64,000 nt of DNA from Ghiorsea sp. (GCA_030949605.1 JAUZSH010000001.1:62001-126000), one strand, 5' to 3'; positions 9,365 to 18,968 are shown, counted from the first letter of the stretch. The notes: generated from the sequence alone by a model not told the origin. Program-made: numbers and translations.

Positions 9365-10701
9365 GTTTCTTCCCAACGTACATTCATGCCTATGCTTTGC
9401 GCCAAATCGACAAAACTTGGGAAGGATGTGGCAATCGCGGCTGCATTTTCAATGCGAATATCTTTGTCCATTTTTTGTGCTGCCACTGCCATTGCCATGG
9501 CAATTCTGTGGTCGCCATGAGCATTCACTGTCACCCCACCTTGCAAGCTTGGCTGACCATGAATGATTGCACCATCTTCTTTTTCTTCAATATCTGCACC
9601 ACAGGCTTGCAAAGCCGCCACCATGGTTGCAATGCGGTCGGACTCTTTGACACGCAACTCTTCAGCATCATCCAAAACAAACTTACCCTCGGATAAAGCT
9701 GCAGCCACAAACAACACAGGAAATTCATCAATCGCATCAGGAATATCTTGTGGGTTCACTTTCATACCCTGCAAACTTGTCGCTTTCACCCGAATATCTG
9801 CCACAGGTTCTGCACCCACTGTGTTTTCAGCTTCCAGTGTTAAATCTGCCTGCATACCTTCCATTACCCTGCGCCAACCATCACGCCTTGGATTAACACC
9901 AATGCTCTTCAATAATACATCCGAACCTTCAACAATGGATGCTGCTACGGCAAAAAATGTAGCTGAAGATGGGTCAGCTGGAATTTGCACAACATCTTGG
10001 GGGGCTGTCAGTTGACCACAAGGTTTAAGGCGGCATGTTAATGCATCAACACGCTCAACAGCTTGCCCAAACAAAGGAAGCATACGTTCGGTATGGTCAC
10101 GCGTGGCTTTCGGTTCGCGAACAGATGTTTCACCATCAGCAAACAAGCCTGCCAGCAACACACATGATTTCACCTGTGCCGATGCAACAGGCGATACGAA
10201 GTCCATGCCTTTGAGTTTGCCACCACGAATCGACAGCGGCATCTTATTGCCACCTTCGCGACCATCCACTTTTGCGCCCATAGCACGTACAGGGTCTGCA
10301 ACTCTTGCCATGGGGCGCGAATGCAATGAAGCATCCCCCACCATCACACTATGAAAATCTTGTCCTGCTAAGATGCCTGTAATCAAACGTGCCGCAGTGC
10401 CTGAATTACCCGCATCCAACACATTCTCTGGCTCTTTTAAACCATAAAGACCAACACCTTTCACTTCCAGTGCCGTCTTTTCTTCATTCAACCATGTCAC
10501 TTCTGCGCCCATAGCTTCAAACATGGCAGCCGTGGCAAAGTTGTCATCACCTGGCAAGAATCCTTCAATACGGGTGATACCATCTGCCAGTGCACCCAAC
10601 ATCATCGAGCGGTGGGACATAGATTTATCACCAGGAACAGTGATATGACCTTGAAGTGCGCCTTGTGCAGGCCCTGCGATTAATGTGCCGCCGATATTCA
10701 T
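9361..10701 (-). CDS. aroA: 3-phosphoshikimate 1-carboxyvinyltransferase (EPSP synthase)
   Basis: Shikimate pathway enzyme joining PEP and shikimate 3-phosphate. The 446-aa form shows the substrate-binding PGDKSMSHR near the N-terminus, the LDAGNSGTAARL motif (about residues 80-91), the REPKATRDHTERML segment and the C-terminal EELRVKESDRI and NAHGDHRIAMA motifs. An AGGAAA site upstream fits ATG 10701, which also forms an ATGA overlap with the tyrA stop. One of four aromatic/histidine biosynthesis genes in the run pheA-hisC-tyrA-aroA. Confidence 0.95.
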   Translation of the reverse strand: MNIGGTLIAGPAQGALQGHITVPGDKSMSHRSMMLGALADGITRIEGFLPGDDNFATAAMFEAMGAEVTWLNEEKTALEVKGVGLYGLKEPENVLDAGNSGTAARLITGILAGQDFHSVMVGDASLHSRPMARVADPVRAMGAKVDGREGGNKMPLSIRGGKLKGMDFVSPVASAQVKSCVLLAGLFADGETSVREPKATRDHTERMLPLFGQAVERVDALTCRLKPCGQLTAPQDVVQIPADPSSATFFAVAASIVEGSDVLLKSIGVNPRRDGWRRVMEGMQADLTLEAENTVGAEPVADIRVKATSLQGMKVNPQDIPDAIDEFPVLFVAAALSEGKFVLDDAEELRVKESDRIATMVAALQACGADIEEKEDGAIIHGQPSLQGGVTVNAHGDHRIAMAMAVAAQKMDKDIRIENAAAIATSFPSFVDLAQSIGMNVRWEET

Positions 10702-11577
10702 GTGTTTTCCTTTTTTCGCTTTGTCAGCCAATCATCCCTTGCATCTTTTGCCGATGAAAAAATCATGGTTAAACTTTCTTTGTCACTTGCTTGAAGTGCA
10801 ACCCTAATGTTTTGCAGCTCATCCATCAAAATATCAATCTGTTGCTCCAAAGCATCACGGTTTGCCAAGGCTATATCACGCCACATTTCAGGCGATGAGG
10901 ATGCAATGCGTGTGAAATCTTTAAATCCGCCTGCGGCATATGCCATAGGGTCAAAATCATTTGTTTTTTTGCTTGTTTACTGCATTGACCAAAGCAAATG
11001 CAGCCAAGTGTGGCAAATGACTCACTGCCCCCAACAACTTATCATGTTTATCTGCTGGCATGGTGGACACATGCGCCCCCACATCTTGCCACATCGCTTT
11101 GACCACCGCCAAAGCTGAAGCCTGCGTTGCCGCATCAGGCGTGATGATGCAAACATGGTCTTGATATAATGTAGCAAATGCGGCATCTGCACCTGATTTT
11201 TCCGTGCCTGCCAAGGGGTGTGCTGCCACAAAACATGCATGGTCAGGAAGATATTGATGGGCAACATCTAGGGCATGTTGTTTGGTGCTTCCTGCATCGG
11301 TGACAATCACACCCTGCTTCAATGCGGGAGCGATAGCTTGCAACACAGCTTCGTAAGCACCCATAGGCACGGCTAACAAGACCACATCAGCATCTTTCAC
11401 AGCACCCGCAAGCGAGGTCGTCCAGCTATCCACAATGCCTAACGATTGGGCGAGTTTAAGATTATCTTCATTACGCCCTGCACCAATCACCTTGCCCACA
11501 GCACCTTTTTCTTTCAAGGCTAAAGCAAGCGAGCCACCGATTAAGCCAACGCCAATGATTGCAAGTGTTTGAATCAT
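10698..11577 (-). CDS. tyrA: Prephenate dehydrogenase, with an apparent one-base frameshift
   Basis: NAD(P)-dependent oxidation of prephenate (or arogenate) towards tyrosine. The N-terminal frame (11577-10957) has the Rossmann motif GVGLIGGSLA and the catalytic AAHPLAGTEKSG and SHLPHLAAFAL segments. The second frame (to 10698) supplies the missing C-terminal helices (AYAAGGFKDFTRIASSSPEMWRDI). They are joined at a run of seven T on the + strand (10964-10970); with six, the reading continues KQKTNDFDPMAYAAGG. A homopolymer sequencing error is likely. The ATG overlaps the hisC stop. Confidence 0.88.
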
Positions 11578-12695
11578 GGCAACACCTTACGTAAAGCCCG
11601 TAAAAAAGCATCATTTTCTGTATATGTACCCACCGAAACGCGCACAATATCAGCCATGCCATAAGGCGCTAGTGGGCGCACGATTACACCTTCTTGCTCA
11701 AGTTTTTTCACCAAACTTAAACTATCTTGATATTGCAATAAGACAAAATTAGCAAAGCTTGGTGCTGCTAAGCAACCCAAATCAGCCAAAGCTAACTCAA
11801 GTCGCGTTCGCTCTGCTTTGCATTGGCCGACCTTATCTATTACCCAGTCATCATCTGCTAATGCTGCCAAAGCCGCAGCTTGCGCGATACTGTTGACATT
11901 AAAAGGCTCTCGAAAGCGATTGACGACAGCAATTAAATCTTGATTTGCCACCGCATAACCCACCCTTAAACCCGCTAAGCCGTAAGCTTTAGAAAAAGTA
12001 CGGCAAACAACCAAACCTGCATGTTTGAGCGCATGGATACTGTCCGCAATCTCATTTTTAACGTATTCAACATACGCTTCATCAAGAATCACCACAATAT
12101 GTGAAGGAAGTTTATCAAGGAAACTTTGAAGTTCGCTCGTTTTTAGTAATGAACCTGTGGGATTATTCGGGTTGGCAATACAGACAACTTTGGTGCGCTC
12201 ATTCACAGCATCAAGCATGGCATCCAAATCATGAGCAAAACCATCACACTCAGGCACAGCGACCCCTTTCGCACCTGCTGCCGTGGTTGCCAAGGCATAA
12301 ACAATAAAACCTCGTTGACTGTATATCACTTCATCTTCCGCAGCTGCAAAAGTGCGAATCATCAGTTCCAATACTTCATTGCTGCCATTGCCTATCAACA
12401 GTTGTTCAGCGTGAATACCATGTTTCTTCGCCAATGCTTGTTTGAGTTCAAAACAATCGCCATCTGGATAACGATGAGCTTCAATTGCCGTCTGCTGTAT
12501 AGCCTTCAAAGCTTTGGGTGAAACGCCATACGGGTTTTCATTGGAAGCAAGTTTGACTGTGGATGCTATGCGACTTACAACGTCTTGTTCACTTAAACCA
12601 AGCTCACGCAACATCTGGGCAATAGGTTTACCTGGAATATAAGGATGCAGTTTTTCAGACTGTATTACAGCCTGCTTTAACCAATCGATACCCAT
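11574..12695 (-). CDS. hisC: Histidinol-phosphate aminotransferase
   Basis: PLP-dependent class I/II aminotransferase for imidazole-acetol phosphate and, in this genomic context, possibly aromatic amino acids. The 373-aa protein has LASNENPYG near the N-terminus, the NPNNPTG motif, DEAYVEY with the PLP-contacting Asp, and the Schiff-base lysine in TFSKAYGLAGLRVGY. It begins directly after the pheA stop and its stop overlaps tyrA. HisC embedded between pheA and tyrA often has broad aromatic specificity; that is inference. Confidence 0.93.
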   Translation of the reverse strand: MGIDWLKQAVIQSEKLHPYIPGKPIAQMLRELGLSEQDVVSRIASTVKLASNENPYGVSPKALKAIQQTAIEAHRYPDGDCFELKQALAKKHGIHAEQLLIGNGSNEVLELMIRTFAAAEDEVIYSQRGFIVYALATTAAGAKGVAVPECDGFAHDLDAMLDAVNERTKVVCIANPNNPTGSLLKTSELQSFLDKLPSHIVVILDEAYVEYVKNEIADSIHALKHAGLVVCRTFSKAYGLAGLRVGYAVANQDLIAVVNRFREPFNVNSIAQAAALAALADDDWVIDKVGQCKAERTRLELALADLGCLAAPSFANFVLLQYQDSLSLVKKLEQEGVIVRPLAPYGMADIVRVSVGTYTENDAFLRALRKVLP

Positions 12696-13868
12696 TCAAA
12701 GCTTCCGCGAAACAGGGCAAGAGCCCAATACTTTTAACATCACCCCATCTTGCGCTTGGATTTCTGCTAAAGCTGCTTTGACATTGGCATCATCTCTATG
12801 CCCCAACACATCAATAAAGAACACATATTCCCAAGCTTTCTTGCGCGATGGGCGCGATTCAATGCGTGTTAAACCAATCTGACGGCTAGCAAACGACTGA
12901 ATCAAGGTATGCAATGCGCCTGGCTCATCTTTGGTCGAAATCACTAGCGCTGTTTTATCTTCGCCTGATGGTGGCGAATCATGCTGCCCAATGACGAAGA
13001 AACGGGTCACATTATCATGATGATCTTCAATATTTTTCTGCAATAATGGTAGTTCAGTATAATCCACAATAGAATATGGACCAATCGCCGCCGCATGTTG
13101 CCAATCTAAACCTGCTTCACTGCCTTGCCGTGCATCCTCAACCATTTTCGCCGCATGCACGGTGGATGAAGATTCCATCAATGTTGCCTGTGGCAAATGT
13201 TCTTGCAACCAATCATGACACTGCGCCAAGGGTTGTGGGTGAGAAATCACCAACTTAATATCTTCTAATTTTTCAGCATGTGTAAATAAATGATGATGAA
13301 TAGACAACTGCACTTCTGCACAGATATAAGTATCGCGGTCAAAGTCGGCAAACAAGTCTAAAGTGTGGGTCACTGCCCCTGCAAAGGCATTTTCCACAGG
13401 CACCAAACCATACGTGGCTCGACCTGAATCCACAGCATCAAAAACCAATGCTAAATTGGCACATGCCATATAGTTGACCGATGAACCAAATTGTCTTGTG
13501 GCTGCGGTGTGGGTAAACGTGCCTTCTGGCCCTAAATAAGCAATGGTCATGGGGTGCTCAAGGGCTAAACATGCGCCAATAATTTCACGAAAAATACCAT
13601 GGATGGCTTCATCGGGAATGCGTGTACTGTGGTTTTTATCAGCATCTTTACCATTTTGCGCCAAAAGACGTCGAATAATCGATGCTTCACGGCTTGGCAC
13701 ATAAAACGGTGTGTTGGCAGGTTGGTTTTTCTTATGCTCACCAACTTCTGATGCCAGTGCTGCACGCTCATAAATCAGCGCCAACACCTTATCATCAACG
13801 CTATCAATAGCTTGGCGTAGTTCATCTAAAGTCTTAGTGGGTTTACCTGAATCAGAAGTTGAAGTCAT
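12696..13868 (-). CDS. pheA: Bifunctional chorismate mutase / prephenate dehydratase (P-protein)
   Basis: Converts chorismate to prephenate and then phenylpyruvate. The 390-aa protein has an N-terminal AroQ-type mutase domain (LDELRQAIDSVDDKVLALI, about residues 14-100), a prephenate dehydratase domain starting YLGPEGTFTHTA (about 111) with the catalytic NVTRFFVIG motif, and a C-terminal ACT domain with the Phe-binding ESRPSRKKAWEY motif, so feedback inhibition by phenylalanine is expected. First gene of its run; 635 bp of non-coding DNA precede it, so the promoter is probably just upstream. Confidence 0.95.
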   Translation of the reverse strand: MTSTSDSGKPTKTLDELRQAIDSVDDKVLALIYERAALASEVGEHKKNQPANTPFYVPSREASIIRRLLAQNGKDADKNHSTRIPDEAIHGIFREIIGACLALEHPMTIAYLGPEGTFTHTAATRQFGSSVNYMACANLALVFDAVDSGRATYGLVPVENAFAGAVTHTLDLFADFDRDTYICAEVQLSIHHHLFTHAEKLEDIKLVISHPQPLAQCHDWLQEHLPQATLMESSSTVHAAKMVEDARQGSEAGLDWQHAAAIGPYSIVDYTELPLLQKNIEDHHDNVTRFFVIGQHDSPPSGEDKTALVISTKDEPGALHTLIQSFASRQIGLTRIESRPSRKKAWEYVFFIDVLGHRDDANVKAALAEIQAQDGVMLKVLGSCPVSRKL

Positions 13869-14460
13869 GCGCGAAGCATAAAGAGACTGCCCAAGATAGG
13901 AAGCTTGAATTTATTCTTCAGCTTTAACTGCAAGAAAGGGCTGTAAATGTTTTCATTTGTCATCAATCGTCAATAGTTAAGCACGAATACCAAAGCCTAT
14001 AGTAGATTAAACTCAAAAAGTCATAAGCTATTGATATGAAATAATATCATGTTTTCAGCCGTATAAAGTGCAAAACTTTGACTAGGCTGACCACAAAAGT
14101 CTTGCACATAACTGGAAACTTATGCGGTTATTTTCATAGGAAGTGAGGCTTTAGCCTCGCCCAAAAAAAAGCCAAGTGTTAGATTTTGTTCTATCTCTGG
14201 TGAAGTGATTGAATATCATTCATCAATGCGAGGCTAAAGCCTCACTTCCAACCTATACGCAATGCTTACGCCATACTTTTTGAGTAAGCTCTATCGTAAT
14301 TCAGGAATTGACCTACCGATATTACATCACCCTCGCGAAGGCGGGGATCCCTATTTTTTTAAGATATAAGCTTGGGTGGATGCCCGATAAAAGAACTCGG
14401 GCATGACGGTGAATCAATTCATGATTTACTATATCATTTCAACTGCGTAAATCAGCTCAT
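13869..14460. repeat. Intergenic region with dispersed repeats
   Basis: Non-coding stretch between pheA and typA. It contains a 111-bp palindrome-ended element (14139-14249) and, next to it, about 48 bp (14246-14294) that recurs at 43122-43171. A REP-like palindrome lies at 14316-14405 (CGCGAAGGCGGGGATCC, then a CCCGA...TCGGG stem). I see no open frame worth reporting. The pheA promoter is expected near 13870-13960. Confidence 0.65.
14139..14249. repeat. Palindrome-ended repeat (GGAAGTGAGGCTTTAGCC ends)
   Basis: A 111-bp unit with 22-bp inverted termini GGAAGTGAGGCTTTAGCC...; each terminus is itself a GAGGCT/AGCCTC hairpin. Related sequence occurs at 45924-46020 (the same CTAACACTTGGC interior and a GGGGCTAAAGCCCC end) and at 43122-43171 (flank only). 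It looks like a REP/BIME-like or MITE family. No target duplication is obvious. Confidence 0.65.
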
Positions 14461-14494
14461 AAAAAAGGCTGCAAGTGTTTTCACTTACAGCCTT
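14461..14494 (-). terminator. Rho-independent terminator of typA
   Basis: On the minus strand AAGGCTGTAAGTG pairs with CACTTGCAGCCTT across an AAAA loop (14465-14494), and six T follow (14461-14466 complement). It lies 10 bp beyond the typA stop. Confidence 0.88.
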
Positions 14495-14503
14495 CTCCAA
14501 CAT

Positions 14504-16339
14504 TTATAAAAAATGATTTATTTTACTTTTTTTTGTTCCTGCACGTTTACGCTCATTTTCCATCAATAAACGTTTACGCAAACGAATACTTTTCGGTGTA
14601 ATTTCAACAAGCTCATCATCAGCAATAAACTCAATCGCACGTTCCAAAGACAAATTCAATGGTGGCACCAAATCAACTTTTTCATCCGTACCTGATGCGC
14701 GAACATTGGTTAATTTCTTCTCACGGCTGGCATTTACAACCAAGTCTGAATCACGGCTATGAATACCAATAATCATACCTTCATAAATCTTCACGCCTGC
14801 ACCCATAAACAACTTACCACGCTCTTGGATTTTCCACAGGCCAAAAGAAACCGTTTCGCCAGTACCATTGGCAATCAACACGCCATTCAAACGACCTGGC
14901 AACTGCCCAACAAACTCACCATACGAGTGAAAGACATGATTCATGGTTCCTGTACCGCGTGTATCTGTTAGGAACTCAGATGTATAACCAATCAAACCAC
15001 GGGTAGGACACATAAACTCAATGCGCGTCATACCATCATCGGCTGTTTCCATGCTGGTCATTTCTGCGCCACGTTTACCCAATTTTTCAATCACTGTACC
15101 TTGATATTCTTGTTCAACATCAATGGTCAAATGTTCATAAGGCTCTGTTTTCTTGCCATTTTCTTCACGCAAAATCACCGTTGGACGTGACACTGCCATT
15201 TCAAAACCTTCACGGCGCATGTTTTCCAGCAAAATACCGATATGCAGCTCACCACGACCTGAAATCTTATAAATATCAGCAGAATCCGTTTCTTCAACTT
15301 TCATTGCCACATTGGTACGAATTTCTTTGTACAAACGGTCACGAATTTGACGTGTAGTAATAAACTTACCTTCTTGACCAGCAAGTGGTGATTTATTCAC
15401 GTGCAATTCCATGGATAATGTTGGTGCATCCACAGTCATCACAGGCAACGCTTTAGGGTTGTCTTTGTCAGTAATCGTCTCACCAATATTGATATGTTCA
15501 ATACCAGCGACTGCAACCAATTCACCTGCCGAAGCTGAATCAATTTCAATACGATCCAAACCTTTAAAACCAAGAAGTTTACTTACTTTGAAGTTTGATT
15601 GCGAAGCATCCGCGTGAACCACGCCCACTTGCTGCCCCGCTTTAATCGTACCATTGGCAATACGACCCACAACAATACGCCCAATATATTCATCCCAATC
15701 CAAAGTCGTTGCAAGGATTTGCAATGTTGCTTCAGGATCGCCCTTTGGTGGTTCAACATGGCTCATGATGGTTTCAAACAAACATGTCATATTATCAGAT
15801 TCTTCGGTGTGATCCATCATGGCATAACCATTTTTGGCTGATGCAAACACCACTGGGAAATCAAGCTGCTCATCTGTTGCACCCAAAGCTGCAAACAAGT
15901 CGAAAGTTTGATCCACAACTGCATCTGGGTCTGCGCCTTCACGGTCAATTTTATTCACAACTACAATGGGCTTTAAGCCAAGCGCCAAAGCTTTACCCGT
16001 TACAAAACGCGTTTGCGGCATTGGACCTTCAGCAGCATCAACAAGTAAGACCACGCCATCTACCATGTTTAATACACGCTCAACTTCACCACCAAAGTCA
16101 GCATGGCCTGGTGTGTCTACGATGTTAATATGCGTACCGTTGTAAGTAATCGCAGTATTTTTCGCTAGAATTGTAATCCCGCGTTCTTTCTCAATATCGT
16201 TGGAATCCATCACGCATGTTTCCAAATCTTCACGCATATCATCCAATGTGCCTGATTGCTTCAACAACTCATCGACAAGTGTAGTTTTGCCATGGTCAAC
16301 GTGGGCGATAATGGCGATATTTCTTAAATTACGGGACAT
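14504..16339 (-). CDS. typA: Ribosome-associated translational GTPase TypA/BipA
   Basis: EF-G-like GTPase needed for ribosome biogenesis and stress or cold growth. 611 aa, the family length. The G1 motif is [15 protein letters not shown] (about residues 11-25), G3 [15 protein letters not shown]4 NKIDR; EF-G domains follow, then the BipA-specific C-terminal domain with [13 protein letters not shown] and the basic [14 protein letters not shown] tail. Monocistronic by context, with its own terminator. Confidence 0.96.
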   Translation of the reverse strand: MSRNLRNIAIIAHVDHGKTTLVDELLKQSGTLDDMREDLETCVMDSNDIEKERGITILAKNTAITYNGTHINIVDTPGHADFGGEVERVLNMVDGVVLLVDAAEGPMPQTRFVTGKALALGLKPIVVVNKIDREGADPDAVVDQTFDLFAALGATDEQLDFPVVFASAKNGYAMMDHTEESDNMTCLFETIMSHVEPPKGDPEATLQILATTLDWDEYIGRIVVGRIANGTIKAGQQVGVVHADASQSNFKVSKLLGFKGLDRIEIDSASAGELVAVAGIEHINIGETITDKDNPKALPVMTVDAPTLSMELHVNKSPLAGQEGKFITTRQIRDRLYKEIRTNVAMKVEETDSADIYKISGRGELHIGILLENMRREGFEMAVSRPTVILREENGKKTEPYEHLTIDVEQEYQGTVIEKLGKRGAEMTSMETADDGMTRIEFMCPTRGLIGYTSEFLTDTRGTGTMNHVFHSYGEFVGQLPGRLNGVLIANGTGETVSFGLWKIQERGKLFMGAGVKIYEGMIIGIHSRDSDLVVNASREKKLTNVRASGTDEKVDLVPPLNLSLERAIEFIADDELVEITPKSIRLRKRLLMENERKRAGTKKSKINHFL

Positions 16340-16439
16340 AGTGTTACCTCAAAATCTCATTCAAATCCTTTACAGCCACCTGTAAAGGGCGGCGCATAGT
16401 AGCAGGATGTGAGGCAATAGAAAGAAAAGCTATTTTCCT

Positions 16440-16922
16440 TTATAAATCAGCACTGTCTAACTGCCTTAAAGCTTCATAAACAACAATTGAACATGCATTG
16501 GCAAGATTGAGCGATCGCACAGGTGCATCGCTGCGCATGGGGATGGTCAAAGCATTGATTTCCTCCCTGATGTTTTGAGGAAGACCGCGTGTTTCAGGCC
16601 CAAACACCAATACATCATGGACTTGGTATTGAATATCCCAATAGCTTTTATCGGTTTTGGTGGTCAAACCAAACAGACGTGGCTCACACGGTAAATTTTC
16701 TTGCAACCAAAGCTTGAGCGCACTCCAGTCGTCATGCTCCTGCACATCCAGATGTTCCCAGTAGTCCAGCCCTGCCCTTCGCACCTGCTTTTCAGATAAA
16801 TCAAAGCCCAAGGGATGAACCAGATGAAGCTGGCTTCCTGTGCAGGCACAAAGTCTTGCAATATTCCCCGTATTCGGTGGTATTTCTGGTTCAAACAACA
16901 CAATATGCAATGCTTTTTTCAT
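16440..16922 (-). CDS. trmL: tRNA (cytidine/uridine-2'-O-)-methyltransferase TrmL
   Basis: SPOUT-class enzyme that 2'-O-methylates wobble position 34 of tRNA-Leu isoacceptors. The 160-aa protein shows the SPOUT knot motifs EPEIPPNTGNIARL, FGPETRGLP and the C-terminal VRSLNLANACSIVVYEALRQ. One tRNA-Leu gene (CAA) is in this window. A 161-bp MITE begins 18 bp upstream of the ATG, leaving the AAGGA ribosome site intact but replacing the original promoter region. Confidence 0.92.
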   Translation of the reverse strand: MKKALHIVLFEPEIPPNTGNIARLCACTGSQLHLVHPLGFDLSEKQVRRAGLDYWEHLDVQEHDDWSALKLWLQENLPCEPRLFGLTTKTDKSYWDIQYQVHDVLVFGPETRGLPQNIREEINALTIPMRSDAPVRSLNLANACSIVVYEALRQLDSADL

Positions 16923-16940
16923 AAAAAATCCTTATTTATT

Positions 16941-17101
16941 GAGTCACTTGCAAAACTCTGGGTGGATGAGTGGCAATCCCACTTTGAGTGCATTTTTAGG
17001 CTGAAATGAGGGGCATGGTGGTTCCATACGCCGAAATTCCAACCTAAAAACGCGCCAGAGTGGGGAAATCAATCGCCGCTCATGAGTTTTGCAAGTGGCT
17101 C
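16941..17101. mobile_element. 161-bp MITE (GAGCCACTTGCAAAACTC ends), copy 1
   Basis: Inverted termini GAGTCACTTGCAAAACTC / GAGTTTTGCAAGTGGCTC, flanked by the 4-bp duplication TATT (16937-16940 and 17102-17105). More than 90 percent identical by eye to the copy at 39225-39385. No coding capacity; the mobilising transposase is not in the window. It sits immediately upstream of trmL. Confidence 0.88.
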
Positions 17102-17184
17102 TATTGACTGGTGTTGCGCACAACATCAAATTATAATTGACGTTACACAGCCGAGCTAAAATTCGTCATTCCCTGACTCATCCA

Positions 17185-18300
17185 TTACGCTCGAATGATC
17201 TGTATGATTTCCCTAGACATTGCCCATAAAGCACGAGTAATTTGCTTCAAGCGAGTGCGAATAAAGTTGCACTTAACACATCCACCACCCGCAACTTGGG
17301 CGCGAATTTCCTCGCGCGGATAAATCGTTTCACGCCAAAATGATATACGCAGCCTTACGCTGGGTAACATGCGCGCAAAAAGTCGCTCTGCCATGTAGGG
17401 TATAATCTCATGATTCATAAAGCGTTTAAATAATCGCTTTTCGATAAAGCCCATTTTGGGTTGGGTCTGTTCCAAAATAAAGGCAGGTATAGGTGTATTC
17501 ATATGCGCTTCAACATAAGATAAGGCATAGAAACAAGGACGTTCGAGTCGATACTCCACGATACCCTCTAACACCTCATCCCACTGGCTTTGTTCTTCAA
17601 TTTTCTTGGCGAGTAATGCAATATCATAAAGCCATATCAAGCGTTCAAAAGAGTGTTTTAAAGCATGAAAACAAAGGTATGGAAGCATGACTCGTGGGTC
17701 TACTATTTTTGCATCTTCACCTGCAATTTTCCCGTCTTGAGAAAATTTAAAAAAGTCATCAGCATGAAGCGGTGTAATATGTTTCCAAGCCTGAATACGT
17801 TCCGAACCAATAGGTTCAATGTGTAAATCAAGTGGGATATCACCAAGCTTAAATAACATAGGATAAGCATTGATAGGACGATAATGCAAAACACTGCCCG
17901 CGACCTGCTTGGCCATAAGGAGGTGTTTTTTATCAAAAAGAATATCAATATCCGTATGGGGTCTAAGGTAAGATTTCGGATAGAGCTGTTCACTTACAGC
18001 CAATCCGCGCATACAAATAATGGGAATATTGGCATCATGATAAGCGCGAAGCACGCGGGAAGTTGCATGCTTGAGTCGTAAAGCATCCGCCACAAAAACG
18101 CGTTCATTCATCGGGTTCAAAAGCCAAGGTCTAGCCGTGTCTTTTTGTGTTTCAGTTAAGGAAGTCCACAGCAAAGGAAACATCGCATCGGCTTGTGCAA
18201 GCGTCCAAAAGTCAGTATTGGACAACACATGTTCAGGAATATTTCCTTGTAATAACTTGCAAGCCGATTCACGATAGGACCAAAAATTATATTGCTTCAT
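17185..18300 (-). CDS. Nucleotidyltransferase-fold protein of the Cys-rich export system, locus 1
   Basis: 371 aa resembling the uncharacterised nucleotidyltransferase family (PF14907 type). After a helical N-terminus, the core has MRGLAVSEQLYP (about residues 112-123) and RPHTDIDILFD (about 131-141), the D-x-D metal site of polymerase-beta-like transferases, then LHIEP. The C-terminal third is basic with paired cysteines. Members of this family recur beside PqqD-like and HPr-kinase-like genes in RiPP-type loci; the substrate is unknown. It is divergent from the 15-Cys protein gene across 148 bp, so a shared regulatory region is likely. No signal peptide, so cytoplasmic. Confidence 0.72.
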   Translation of the reverse strand: MKQYNFWSYRESACKLLQGNIPEHVLSNTDFWTLAQADAMFPLLWTSLTETQKDTARPWLLNPMNERVFVADALRLKHATSRVLRAYHDANIPIICMRGLAVSEQLYPKSYLRPHTDIDILFDKKHLLMAKQVAGSVLHYRPINAYPMLFKLGDIPLDLHIEPIGSERIQAWKHITPLHADDFFKFSQDGKIAGEDAKIVDPRVMLPYLCFHALKHSFERLIWLYDIALLAKKIEEQSQWDEVLEGIVEYRLERPCFYALSYVEAHMNTPIPAFILEQTQPKMGFIEKRLFKRFMNHEIIPYMAERLFARMLPSVRLRISFWRETIYPREEIRAQVAGGGCVKCNFIRTRLKQITRALWAMSREIIQIIRA

Positions 18301-18448
18301 AGCACAAGCTTATGAATAAAAGCTAGATATTCAACCTGTATGGCGAATCATCGTGATATATGTCACATATTTTTTTGTATAGTTACAAGATATTGCAATT
18401 ACCTCACCATTCATTTTGATAAAAATACCTGCATTTGAGGAATCAATC

Positions 18449-18871
18449 ATGAGCAAACAAGCAAATATGGCTAGACGAAAACTTTTAAAAGCCGCGATAT
18501 ATACACCACCCGTTATTCTTGGCTCCATGATGGCAACGCCAAGAAAGGTCATGGGAATAGGGCCTTGGTTTCCTCCTGCTTCAGACCCTGCTGGCTCGAC
18601 AGTCAGTTGTCGTTTATGGGCCGGAGGTTCGGTCACAATCACCATTTCTTCAGGTACGAATGCATGCTGCCCTTGTGTACCCAATGCTATTGGTTTTAAT
18701 AATGCAGCAACATGCGCAAAAAAACGTTGTGAATTATCTTGCGGCACCAACTGTGACCCCGGTGTGTTAGCAACGGTGCGTTGTAAAGATTTTTGTACAA
18801 CATGTGGTTTTACAGTGACGGGGTGCCTAAGACCCTGCACCTGTGATGCTGCAACAGGTGTTTGTCCTTAA
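18449..18871 (+). CDS. Tat-type exported 15-cysteine protein, paralog 1
   Basis: 140 aa starting MSKQANMARRKLLKAAIY, a twin-arginine-like signal (ARRKLLK plus a short hydrophobic stretch ending ATPRKVMG). The mature part holds 15 cysteines: one alone, then the block SSGTNACCPCVP, then C-x4-C-x3-C-x3-C-x9-C-x3-C-x2-C-x6-C-x3-C-x-C-x6-C. Paralog 2 (40957-41373) has the same ladder. I chose ATG 18449 for its GAGG ribosome site and because both paralogs align from here; the open frame extends upstream to 18416. Adjacent PqqD-like (19011) and nucleotidyltransferase genes suggest it is a modified substrate. Function unknown; a disulfide-rich or metal-binding periplasmic protein is the alternative. 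Confidence 0.8.
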   Translation: MSKQANMARRKLLKAAIYTPPVILGSMMATPRKVMGIGPWFPPASDPAGSTVSCRLWAGGSVTITISSGTNACCPCVPNAIGFNNAATCAKKRCELSCGTNCDPGVLATVRCKDFCTTCGFTVTGCLRPCTCDAATGVCP

Positions 18872-18904
18872 AAGTGATTTTCTGGCATTTTCTTTTCGCC
18901 TAAT

Positions 18905-18968
18905 ATCCTTATTTAGGATGTGCGACTCAAGGTGAAGACCTAAGCCTGAGAAAGCGGGCTAGTCGCGC
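18905..18968 (+). promoter_or_regulatory. Possible structured RNA between the 15-Cys gene and its PqqD gene
   Basis: In the 139-bp gap, GTGCGACT (18920-18927) can pair with AGTCGCGC (18961-18968), enclosing two hairpins: GGT-GAAG-ACC (18931-18940) and AGCC...GGCT (18943-18960). A small hairpin ATCCT/AGGAT (18905-18919) precedes it. A three-way junction in an intra-operon gap could set the ratio of substrate to carrier protein. No known riboswitch class recognised. Confidence 0.35.

Noticed and set aside
18331-18840. 169-aa minus-strand frame antisense to the 15-Cys gene (and the similar one at 40967-41248)
   Set aside because: Both are mirror images of the Cys-rich genes; the sense frames have ribosome sites, signal peptides and paralog conservation.
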